From: Rhodamnia argentea
Lineage: Eukaryota > Streptophyta > Magnoliopsida > Myrtales > Myrtaceae
DNA length: 64,000 nt
Assembly: GCF_020921035.1 (NCBI RefSeq)
Contig: NC_063151.1
Location: forward strand, 34,602,934-34,666,933
Direction: 5' to 3'
The position numbers were made by a program, and so were the translations under genes. This document shows, one piece after another, positions 37,547 to 48,183 of the stretch (position 1 is the stretch's first letter; each line of letters opens with the position of its first letter). The notes under the pieces were generated by a model. The model did no database searches. It saw only the letters and a program-made list of their open reading frames with translations, and was not told the DNA's origin.

Positions 37547-38578
37547 TCGCATTTGTCTCCACTAATGTCATCCTATGGTTTTGATCCTAGAGATGTTTAT
37601 TTTGGATCATCAATCAATCGTCGAAATTTCAGGTGTCAAGAGAAGTCATCAGAACCGTTCGATTAGACTTAATATGCCGTCCTATACACGAGACATATTA
37701 CCAAAATCAGAACAACTTCTTGTTGATGCATTGACTTTGTCATTGGTCGGTGAGACACTACTCGATCTAGATTGGCGCACATCAGATTCCTTGGAGTAAA
37801 ATTAGTGTATGGATTCATAACTGGCGCTTTTGTGCAGAGGAGATTTCAAGCACTAACTGAACCATATTACATGTAGAGAAGAGATTGAAATTCGCCAAAA
37901 AGTTTTACCTGTTTATCCCAGAAAACTAAAGTCGCATTCCAGGAACGAACCAACCAAAATCTCGTACGACACAGAAACATGGGCAAAGAAAAGCCACGTC
38001 CCACGAAACGGGAGCAAGAAAATTTGAACCAGTGAAGAAGAAGGTTGAAGGGGGATGACCTTTGGACCAAACAGGGTATAAACTAGAAGCATGGCTTGAC
38101 TATTGAGGCCGTGCCCGTCACTATGTAAAGAAAGAAACATGCAATCGCAAGCTGTCGCCAGCTCATGCGACGCCTGCACAAGATCATCGTTACGGGTACA
38201 ACCAAAATCCAATGATAAATAACCTTGGCCAAACATTTTCATTCTCCTTCCTCTGTGCCGATTCAATAAAAACTCAAAACCCCAACGTAATGAACAAAGC
38301 ACCATAAATTAGTCACCGCTTATTGTGAATCTACCGCAAAACTAGAAGAACTTAGGCAACCAAAATCCACAAACTCTCTGTAAAAGGGGTCAGCCAACAA
38401 AATTTGGCTACTGTCACTAGTACGACTTTGCTTTGGACCCAAACAAGATCTTATAATATTGGAGAGAATTCATCCTCGGCCCATCGTTTCATGGGCAACT
38501 TTGCAATAATCTATGCCTCGTAACTACCGTTATAGTTGTTGAACCTGTCCTCTGACCAACAGCCAGTCTGTGAGGGAG
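37547..38578. other. Downstream region of the TMEM214-like gene
   Basis: No gene supported. The part nearest 38578 is expected to be the 3' untranslated region of the minus-strand gene. Short frames at 37575-37799 (+) and 37913-38305 (-) match nothing I recognise. Confidence 0.4.
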
Positions 38579-41500
38579 TTAGAAGTTTTTGGGGAGGTTG
38601 AATTTCTCGAGCAGTTTGTTCAAGTCCCAGGATTGCATATTCTGGAAGACAACTGCAGCAATGAGGGCCAGGATTGCAAGGACCATCAGAGACTTCACAC
38701 ATCCGGGGCCCTTCGACAACCGCCCCAGCATGCTTTTGCAGTACTTGTCAGCATCTTTGATTAATGCATGGCGATCAACATCGTCTTCCTTTGCCAAAGC
38801 TTTCTCATTCTGTGAGCACAACACAAAGCTCAGAAAATTAGTAACTTCTGCCCACTCTTACATCACAAGTTTGTTCACGGAGTTTAGTTAGCTAAATGCA
38901 CCCAGTATCCAAAAGAAAGTATTCTATGCGGGACGTCTAGACAGGTGGTAAAGCCGGAAAATTCGGGGAATAATCAGCGTTAGATGAAGAATGGAGAAGG
39001 AAAATATCACCTTCTGCCTGAAAAGCTTTAAAGTTTCTCTCAAAGGATCAAGACTAGGTTGCTTAGATGAGTGGACTCTCCAGTCATCAGACAACTTCTT
39101 CAGAACAAGGACACTCGTGTCCAGATTATCCAGATAAAGCTTCTCCTGTTTCCACGCGATTATTTTGTCAAAATTTCAATATGTGAGAAAAAGGAACATG
39201 AACATAAAAATGCTTCACCAAACAGAGAAATAAAATGCTTACCCAGAGCTTGTAACATTCGTTATTTTGACTCAAACACCAAATGAAAATGTTACTAGCT
39301 TCATTGGATAAATCAGGGATTCCTGCAAATATATATCATATATTAAACCTTGCAGAAAGTTTTTGACCCAAAAAGAAAACTACGCAGAAAGTCATTAAAC
39401 GATTGATATTATCCTTCTACAAAAGAAGAGTTGAGGGAGGGGACAATGGACGCATTTCTGTTACCTTCTCCAGCAGATTTGAATGCATAATTTGAGATCT
39501 GCAGGGCTACCTGCTTCATTGCTTTGCTTCCATGTGAGCCAGCAAGGGCAGCCTCTTTTAAAGTTGGATAAATCGCCTCAAACCTCTCGGTTGCCTACCA
39601 GCAGAGAAATAAAAAATGGCTCAGCACCCACAAAAAAAAAAAAAACATTTCACTACATAGCAGAAGGATAACAATCCAATAGCTAAAGTGAATTCCCCAC
39701 CTTTACACGAGTTGAAGGTGCTGGGAAAGTGACTTTCATCAATTGATCAAGAGATGCTGGTGGTATTAAGCGTTCGCCTTTCCTGACTGCACCATTTAAG
39801 ATAATCGGACGGGCTTTTGGGGAGGATAACATTCTGACACAGGAGGTGAACAGAAATAAGATGAGAAGAGAACATTGCTTAAAACAGAAGAAGGAAACTA
39901 ATGCTGCAGGTTTTACAACCTTTCAACTAGCTGTAAAATCAAGTCTCTGGACTGTGGATTGCAAGATTTGCCGCATAGAAGGGGCAGGAGAAGATGAACC
40001 CACATGTACAAGCCCACAACCAAATCTCCTTGGGAGGCCTAAGAACAAAAGTTAAAGCATTGAAATATGAAAACCCACAGTGCTATTAGAGACATAATCA
40101 AAACCAAATCAGAAATTACCTGAAGAATCGCCCAAACAATGACCGGAAGCTTATCTTGACCCACATATTTGGAATTTTCCTTCACCACAGGCAGCAAACA
40201 AATCAATGCATCAGGTTTTCGCCTCACCAACATTGCCAAAACAGCAAAAATGGCGACCTGCAATTCCAACATTCAGCTGATTAAGCCTCATTTAGAATAA
40301 TAATCAGAAATATAGAGACACGAATATCTCATGGGGACAGAGTCAAAGAGCTTAACTTATTAACTACTGATAATGCCCAAAGTTAAAGAATGTATCATTC
40401 AAGAAACTTAAAATAAAATTATCTACAAGGCCAAGGTATAATTTATAGGAAGTTTGGTTAAAAAGGAAAAGCAAACATATATTCCTTCGTTTGTGCCAGT
40501 TGGAGACCCCATATCCATGTAACCAAGAAACCAACTATATTTCTCCACAGACACACCTAAGCCTTAACTGTAGAGGGCAAAGGTTTCCTCCACTAAAGTT
40601 GCTTACCGTTAATGACAGCCAAAAAGAACCTGCTACAATCTCCAGAAAAGTCAATAGGACAAGCCAAACAAAGGTCTCAATTTATTTTCCACGATTATTT
40701 GAGTCGAGTATAACAAAAACAAAGGACAGAAAAAGCCAGCACAGCAAAATTTATGATGCACTGACAACTTACTTAACCAATTATCCAGACAAATGAAGGA
40801 ATGAGAAATATGAAGTATCTGTTAAGTTTATGCTATTCAAAATAAAGTCACCGTCATAAACTAGGAGCTACAGGCTAATGTGAGGCTTTAAACTCACAAA
40901 CAGTTGAAAAGGCAATCTCAATATTCTATAAACAACTCGGGCAATATGAGTCATCGAAAGATTGAAAAGTAGAGCTATTTGCGTGCATATGTAATGCAAA
41001 GCTGTGCATAAAAAGTTTGTGTCAACTGTATACAAATTTTATTCAAGAGCCTCAAAGTTTCGGTTAGTTCACTTCAGATCACAATTCGACTCGTTGAGGA
41101 TGTAAAGATTAAGTTTTGAAAAGTCAAAATTAGGATCTACAGGGTTGTCAAAGCTATAAGCTACTACAAGACACAGAAAGTCAAAATTAGAATATACAGT
41201 GTTGTCAAAGCTACAAGCTACTACAGGACACAGAATGTAAATTTTCAATTGTAGCAAATGCTATCAAATAATAGATGAAGCTACTAGCTGAATGATACTA
41301 ACTTCTCCAAGTGACCTGCAATACAAGTTCACTTCAGATTACAATTCGACTCTTTGAGGATGTAAAGATTAAGTTTTGAAAAGTTGAAATTAGAATGAAA
41401 AGCACCGTCAAAGCTATAAGCTACTACAGTACACAGAATGTAAATTTTCCATTGTAGCAAATGCTATCAAATAATAGATCAAGCTACTAGCTGAATGATA

Positions 41501-44500
41501 TTAACTTCTCCAAGTGACCTGGGTGTCCATTTAAGCCTACCCTGGGCAATCTCGGGTTATAAGAGGATCTAATGAACAGGAACTATGGCTTGGTACGTCT
41601 TCTTTTGCCTCATGTTTAGAAAGAGAGGATTTCTTCAATAACTCTTGCTGTTTTTTGGTTGATTTGGAAAGAGTGGAATAAGAGAGCTTTGTTCAGAGAG
41701 ATGCATTTGTAATTACTGAAAATTGGTTGAATGTCTTATACTTCGGTGTAGTGGAAAGTTATGTCTGAATGTAAATATTTTAATCAAAATATAGATTATT
41801 TTTCTTGCAACTGAGTTTTTTTGGTTCTGAGCTCTTTTGCATATGTGTTTGCACCCACTTGTGTCAGCATAGTAATCTTTTCTTTTACTAGAAAGTCCAA
41901 TCCAAAAGCCTAAACTAATAGGTGCAGGGGAACATATGAATATAAAGAGCATTTAGGACCCGTTGTCAAACAACGTGAGACATACTTCAACACCCCCTCT
42001 TACATGCAAGCCGGAGAACAAGCGGCACGTGGAATTTCGACTACGCACATTCACGTGGAATTTTACCACGCACATTCGCGAAAGGGATACCATGTTAGAA
42101 AATTCAACCCAAAAATTTAAGCTAATAGATGGAAGGAGACCACATGAATATAAAGAGCATTTATGAGCTATTGTCAAGCAATGTGGGACATACTTCAACA
42201 CCTATTATAAAAAAAAACTCAAAGTTCACTTGAAAATAACAAAGCAACAGCTAAGGGTTTTCGATCCAAGAATGGTGGAACAAGGAAGAAGAGACATTGC
42301 TGGAGATGCTAATAGCCCAGAAGGTAACAGTTCCACATCTCTGGCGTACTATGGAAAAAAGACAGAGGATATTATTCTACAAAAAAGGTCCTTGGTCTTA
42401 CTCTGCAGTCTATGGGAAAAGAAGTAAAGGTCACTGTAGGACGAAATTCCTAGCATATTATGCACAAGATTCACCGTTTTCCTAATTCAATTATATTCAC
42501 AATGGTGCCTCAACCTTCTCATAAACTCTTCCTATCTAGTTCATCGAAATTTTCTTTTTCTTGTGCACATTCCTCACACACATACAGAAGTTAGTCTCTT
42601 CACGGTCATTGAGACCTGACCAAAGATTTAAAGCCTGAAAAAAGACCGCCTCAGCCAAACATACCAATCTTTAACCTTGCAAAATGAAATCATATTGATT
42701 CAATTTTATTCATCCACAGCACATTTAGACTCCAATGGAAGTTCATCTTAATCCTTCACCACCCAGTTGATGGTATAATTGCATCTCGTGCAATCACATT
42801 GTACCTGGCATGGTACATACATGGAAGCAAACGAATGCTAAAAAGAGGACACGATTACCTCCACTGACCCCTGTGGCTAGGATCCACTTAAATATTAAAT
42901 TACTCCAGCACCTTATTGGACCTTTTACGGTTGACCTTTAGTTTCCCTTCGAAATATTAAGTCCCATTGTTCCAAAAAAATCTTCAAAAACATTTCTCAT
43001 TGAAGTTCCATAAAGTTACTTTAAAGCATGGCCAGAATCAGAATCTTACCTGAGACTTAGATGGTGCTGGCTGAACCACCTTTTTGGATCCCTTAACAGC
43101 TCCAAGATGACTGGTCAGATCAGCGAGAATGCTATCAAGCAACCATAATACAAAGGAACCAAGTGCTTCAGGGGTTTTCTGGCTGAGCCAATCAACCGAT
43201 GTCGTATAGACATCTTCTGAGATATGAGCCAGAGGGATCTGATAGAAAGTGAACTTATCATATATCAAGTACTCAAAATATCAAATACATGAAACAACAA
43301 AAGCATATCTTTCCATCTCCATGCATTCAAACAGAAAAAAACATTAAAGAAAATTTCATCAAGAAATCAGGCGCATTTGCAAAAATAATAACCTCTTCAA
43401 ATATGCAGACTGGAGCTATTAATTTTGACATGCGACTAATGCAACATTGTCCCGAGAATAATATGGACAGATTTCCAGGAGAAAGCATCTCAGAAAAAAG
43501 AAGGGCGTTGTTCTCGAGCAAGAGGGGTCCCCACACGAGGCTTGTGAATAAGTGATTGTAACGATTCCAGGAGCGAACATTCAAGAGTCAAGATAGAAGG
43601 GCCACTTTAAGAAAATACTTCAATCGATAACCTAAGTCACCAGGGACATTTAAAAACCATTTTTCAGCAACTATTAGCTCAGGAGGAGTCCAAATTCAAA
43701 CCATCAATAGACACATTTATGAAAAGATTTTCCAAAGAATCACGTCCTAATCTATCTCCTGGATAAAGTCTACGAACAGCAAGATTTAATACTCACATCA
43801 ACCAACTTCGCCACAGAAGACTCCTTGAATATCTTCAGCCAAGGGAATTGTGCAGAGCCCACCGAGGCAAATGCGCGACCAAAGTAATCGGCAAACCGCA
43901 TCAGTTGTATATCCTGCTGCGATTCATACGATGCCTGTGCACAAACAAATGGCAGCACATAAACCAAAGATCACATCTTCCTTTCACAGATTCATAACCT
44001 TAGCAACAGATCAGAGAAAGCAAAGCAAACCCAAACGCATTTTTAACAAGAGATCACTGACCGTTATGTCAGCGAGGAATGCACTGAGATGGCCCGCGTC
44101 GATCTTAGCAGCCGCCTCAGCCACCGTGACCTTCGGCTTCTTCGGCTTCTTTGGCCTCACCTTCCTCGCCTGGCCACCGCCGTTCTCGACCGCGCCAGCG
44201 ACCTCCGTATCGCTATCGTCCTCGTCGTCGGAGACCCGCCTCGATCCGCCGGCGCCCACAGCCGCGGCGGCGGCGGCGGCGGCGGCCAACCGAGACTCGA
44301 CGACTCGGCGGTGCCGCTCCTCGGCATGCAGCTCGATCGATCGGAAAACGTCGGCGTCGCCGTTGGGGCGGGCGTCGTGGCCGGGCCTCTCCGGCTGGGG
44401 TTTCGCGGCCTTCCGGTGGCGCTTGGGGTAGGAGACGGTCTGCCACCCGTGGCTTTCGTCCTTCTCCTTGTGGTTCGAGGGCCGATTGACAACCTGGCCC

Positions 44501-44556
44501 TCCTCCTCCTGCTGCTCCCTCAGAATCTGCTGTATCAGAGCTGAATTCTCGTCCAT
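38579..44556 (-). CDS. TMEM214-like transmembrane protein
   Basis: Ten minus-strand exons join in frame to 595 residues: 44556-44062, 43934-43797, 43238-43050, 40257-40120, 40038-39920, 39833-39701, 39594-39465, 39322-39243, 39145-39011 and 38809-38579. Exon 1 encodes a charged cytosolic region with GWQTVSYPKRHRK, an alanine run and a basic stretch RKVRPKKPKKPKV. The middle is helical and includes WAILQASQGDLVVGLYMWVH. The last exon carries one clear membrane segment, SLMVLAILALIAAVVF (about 559-574). Order and length agree with plant TMEM214 homologues. In animals TMEM214 sits in the ER membrane and anchors procaspase-4; the plant role is unknown to me. Intron 3 (2.8 kb) is full of local repeats. 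Confidence 0.88.
41067..41521. repeat. Nested tandem duplication in TMEM214-like intron 3
   Basis: Unit 41067-41318 and unit 41327-41521 share 'gttcacttcagat.acaattc', 'tgaggatgtaaagattaagt', 'gcaaatgctatcaaataata' and 'cttctccaagtgacctg', with few differences. Unit 1 has in addition an internal duplication of about 60 bases ('gtcaaaattag...gttgtcaaagct..aagctactac'). Confidence 0.92.
41893..42201. repeat. Direct-repeat pair flanking about 100 bases in intron 3
   Basis: Segments 41893-41995 and 42096-42201 share 'catatgaatataaagagcat'/'cacatgaatataaagagcat', 'ttgtcaa.caa.gtg.gacat' and 'acttcaacacc'. The sequence between is GC-richer, with 'caagccggagaacaagcggc' and a doubled 'cacgcacattc.cg'. 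Phrases such as 'accatgttagaaaattcaac' resemble a common plant interspersed repeat, but I cannot name it. Confidence 0.75.
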
Positions 44557-44695
44557 TGTCGCCGCCCTCCGTACGAAGATCGCTTCGCTCCGCAGAGAAA
44601 TCGAAAGCCCCCTTTCCCCCCCTCACTTTCTTCTCTCTGGAAACGTGCGATTCGACGTCAAAACTTTTTAACAACGATGCGGAGAGAGCGATCGC

Positions 44696-44698
<3 letters not shown>

Positions 44699-44732
<34 letters not shown>
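44699..44732. repeat. (AG)17 microsatellite in the TMEM214-like leader
   Basis: Uninterrupted AG run of 34 bases, 143 bases upstream of the TMEM214-like start codon. It reads CT in the direction of transcription, matching the pyrimidine-rich leader seen at 988-1017. Confidence 0.9.
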
Positions 44733-44737
<5 letters not shown>

Positions 44738-44793
44738 CCCCAAAAGAGACGACGAAGAGATGGAGTCTCTCTCCGCTCTGCATTCTCTCTCCT

Positions 44794-44803
44794 CTATATA
44801 TAG
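44794..44803 (-). promoter_or_regulatory. Probable TATA box of the TMEM214-like gene
   Basis: Symmetric ctatatatag about 240 bases upstream of the start codon at 44556, with the CT-rich leader between. Good TATA match and plausible spacing for a long leader. Confidence 0.55.
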
Positions 44804-45104
44804 TTTGAAGGACACGTGGAATTGTGATGTCGCGTGATTTGACGATTTTGGGTCTCCTTGTTGGAGGGAATGACGAATTGGTGCCATTGTCGTAGCCGGA
44901 TTCCGGATTAGGATTCGGATTAGTACTTATTTGGAATCATCTCATCGATTAAAAATTAAATTATCTATCTATATCCATGTAATTAAGTGAAAAAAAAAAA
45001 CACTACTTCATCTCACTTTTTGCTCTTACCAAAAGTAACCCCCTATAAAATAATACGAAAAAAATCAACAAATAAGCTATAAAATCCAAAAGGGAGCAGT
45101 GTAA

Positions 45105-45652
45105 AAAAAAGACCATAAACATTTTATATTGATATCAATTAAGTTCTAAACCTTTTATTGATGTTAATTCAATCTTAAACCTTGTGCATTGGCGCCAATT
45201 CAGTCCTAAATCTTGTATATTTATCCCAATCGAGTTAATCCGGATAATTTTGACCTAAAATCACTTACGTGAATATCGACTGTCCTACGTGGCACGGCTA
45301 GCGCTAATTTGGACATTTTTTAATATTATTCTAATATTTTAAATAATTTTGTAAGCATTTTTTATTTTTTAAAAATTATTTAAAAAATAAAAAAAAGTCT
45401 ATGTTAGCGTTAGCCGTGTTATGTAGGATAATTGATGTCCACGCTAGTGATTTCGCATCAGCATTTACTGAATTAACTCAATTGACATAAATGCAAAATA
45501 TTTAAGACTAAATTGGCACTAATGCAAAATGTTTAGGACTGAATTGGTATCAATGCAAAAAAGTTTAGACTCGAATTAGCACCAAAAAACGATTTAGGAC
45601 CGAATCACCACTAATACAATAGGTTTAGGACTTTTTTTGACATTTTTCCCAA
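45105..45652. mobile_element. Foldback element, type 1 (copy D, without GC-rich core)
   Basis: Long inverted arms. The left has 'gttctaaaccttttattgat', 'cagtcctaaatcttgtatat' and 'cgactgtcctacgtggcacg'. The right has the complements 'ccgtgttatgtaggataatt', 'atgcaaaatatttaagacta' and ends 'ggtttaggactttttttgac'. The arms meet at an AT-rich turn (about 45345-45390, attttttatttttt...aataaaaaaa) with no GC-rich core, unlike copies A to C. Confidence 0.85.
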
Positions 45653-46854
45653 TCCAAAACTTTCATTTACTCGTGACATAACCATACGTTTTTTTTTTTA
45701 TATCAAGCGACACTCGCTTAACTTTATAGTTAAAGTTGATTAAGGGAAGATGCATATTATAGATCTGAAAGATTGACTCGGTTGGAATTTAGTGGATTAA
45801 AGGGTGGGGCAAACCGTAATTTAGCCTCATGAATTTGTCTCCTTTTGAGTACCATCCAAATTTTGGAGATTCTAAAGACGTCTCCTTTGATAGGATGGAG
45901 AAACTCATTTTTCTTGCCCGATCCATCTCATCAAAGAAGCCACCAATTTTGGGTATTTTAGGATAAGGATGAGGCCAACCACAACTAGGTTTTTCTCTTT
46001 TTCTTTTTTTTTTTTGGGGTTCGGAACCACGACTAGGTTTGCACTGCACATGGACGAAGAGGGTAGATCTAACCATGAATTCATGTACGAAATCTTAAGT
46101 CAGATTGAAATTACGTTTGCGGTGTATAAAAATTACGATGGATAATCAATCGCATAGTAGATTCTCGTACTTCAAAAAGGAACCGCGAGGACTCTTGGGC
46201 GGTTCGGCCAAAGATGGATGCATGGTCATCGATAGATTCACGAGGGTTTCTCGAGAGCTCGAATGGGAACCGAAAAATTGAATACCTTGCCTAACTTTTG
46301 ATGCCGAGGTACTACTATTACTAATTGCATCTAAGGAAAAATTAAATCATGCGCTATACTAATGATTTTAATTAGAGTGGGGGTGCTTTTATGAAATTTT
46401 GTTTTTTTTCATGTTAATGACTTGTCCTTTTATCATCGTTCGTTCTATTGACTACTCCCCGTGGACCCTCCGCCTCTTAGGCTTTTTGCCTAACATCCTA
46501 CTCGAGTGTTGCACAAAGTCAAAGTCAAAATAGGATCCTTCTCCCCGTTCCAACCAGTCGAATTTTCTTAACTCGTGTGTTAAAATTTGGCAGAACTCAC
46601 TTTAGGATTTACCCAAATTTGATTGTCTGCTAATGGTGAAATATCACAAGAAGTTTTCTGCAATTCAAGGCCCATCTTTTTTGGGGGGGATTTTCATGCC
46701 CGGAGCTATATAGACTAGGGTCAATTTCCCACTTTTTTGACCTTCAATGTATCCTTTTTTGAATGGTTGTCCGATCATTTTTATCATAAGCCTAATTAAA
46801 ATAATTAACGATCCCTTCTATCGCTTGGAAAGATGAACAAATGAAAAACACATC
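45653..46854. other. Intergenic region, no gene seen
   Basis: AT-rich and without recognisable genes. A 95-codon minus-strand frame (45789-46076) is lysine/proline-rich and has no family resemblance. Nothing else is supported. Confidence 0.4.
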
Positions 46855-48052
46855 ATTTACGAAAGGGTCCGTGCTTTTTTCACTCCCAATTTGACTTAGA
46901 CACTTCCTTTCACAATGTACTGACCATATTACCCCTCGCTTTTTCCTCCTTTAGAATTCTATATCGGGAAAGGCTCAAATGTGGGGTCCGTTTAGGATTT
47001 TATTTTATTTGTTTCAACTTTTTCTTCCACTTCCCTTTTTCGTCTGGGTGGTTTTGTTGATTAGGGACTCCCGGATCTGAGGATGACGTCGCCTCCCGCG
47101 ATCCGAGGATTAACGACGAGAAAAAATCAACCAATGCGGTAAAAGAATTGTATCGGCCCTAGAACATATTGCTCTTGAATTATTTAATGATTGCCGGAGA
47201 TGAGAAGTTGTGTTCTTAATGTGAACGAGACTGTTCCTCGAACAATTATCTTGATTTAGTCTGCGATACTTTCGTGATCCGATTTTTCTTTTATCTACAA
47301 GAGTAATCTCACATAGCCGATCAAAGTAATCAAATTCTCTCTTTATTCGTATCGTCTACTATAGCTGTTAATTTCTGGCAAATTAGAGCAACGAGATGTT
47401 CGATTGAATTCATAAACATTCGAGCAAAAGTGGCTTCTCATTCGCAGTCTAAAGATCGTGAGTTGATTTCCCATATCATTCCAATCGAGTAATTATGAAA
47501 GTCATTGAGGTATTCTAATTTCAAATGGATTCCGCCACTCATCCAATCCTTGATTGTTCGACGTGAAATGAGTAGAATTGCTTTAGCAACTACTACTTCA
47601 CATATTCTCATCCTTCAAGGACTTGATTGTACATGTACTTAATCTATGCACTCTTGAAAGCTTCCTCCGTTATCTTTGGAAACCGGACGACTTCGACAAT
47701 TTCCCATCTCCAGCATAACAAGTATACTACAGAAAAGAAGAAGAAGAAGAAGAAGAAGAAGAAGAAAACATGACGGATGAAAAGTAGGGGTAAGCGGTTG
47801 TAGGGTCGATCCATGTTTTGTCTAGAACCTATCCGTTGGTGTGCATAGAGGTTTCAGAGGAGGAAGATGAAGAAGTCTACAACATGCTTCAACACAAGTG
47901 AGAACAAGAAGAAGGAAAGTGTAAGAAAAAGAAGAAATTAAAAAAAAAAAAACAAAATGGGTCCCACATGGAGGGATAATATAGTCAATACACTGTGAAA
48001 AGGGAGTGATTAAGTTATGTAAGGAGTGGAAATAGCGCCGCCCTTTACGAAA
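46855..48052. mobile_element. Terminal-inverted-repeat element of about 1.2 kb, non-autonomous
   Basis: The left end (46855-46937) and the reverse complement of the right end (about 47970-48052) align over about 80 bases. Matched words include 'aaagggtccgtgctttttt' against 'aaagggcggcgctatttcc', then 'cactcc', 'cacttcctttcacaatgtac' against 'cactcccttttcacagtgta', and 'tgaccatattacccctc' against 'tgactatattatccctc'. The interior holds an AAG run (about 47739-47768) and no transposase. Long TIRs would suit a Mutator-like non-autonomous element, but no target duplication could be confirmed. Confidence 0.7.
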
Positions 48053-48057
48053 ATGTT

Positions 48058-48183
48058 TAGACATAAATTGTTGTAGACAATGAAATTCATTTTCATTGAC
48101 TAATTATTTCAGGTGATATGAATAACCATTTATATAATTCTTCAAATCATTCATTCTCTATGAAACAAACGAAACTCTTAATA
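48058..48183. mobile_element. Right-end fragment of the 13.5 kb TIR element family
   Basis: Matches the right half of 13502-13745: 'ttgttgta/tgtc', 'tgactaattatttcaggtga', 'atcattcattctctatgaaa' and end 'aaacaaacgaaactctta'. The left half is absent, so it is a truncated copy directly next to the 46.86-48.05 kb element. Confidence 0.6.

Noticed and set aside
44151-44887. Arg/Pro-rich frames opposite and beside the TMEM214-like first exon
   Set aside because: They are shadows of the GC-rich first exon, which has a clear family match and consistent splicing in the chosen frame.
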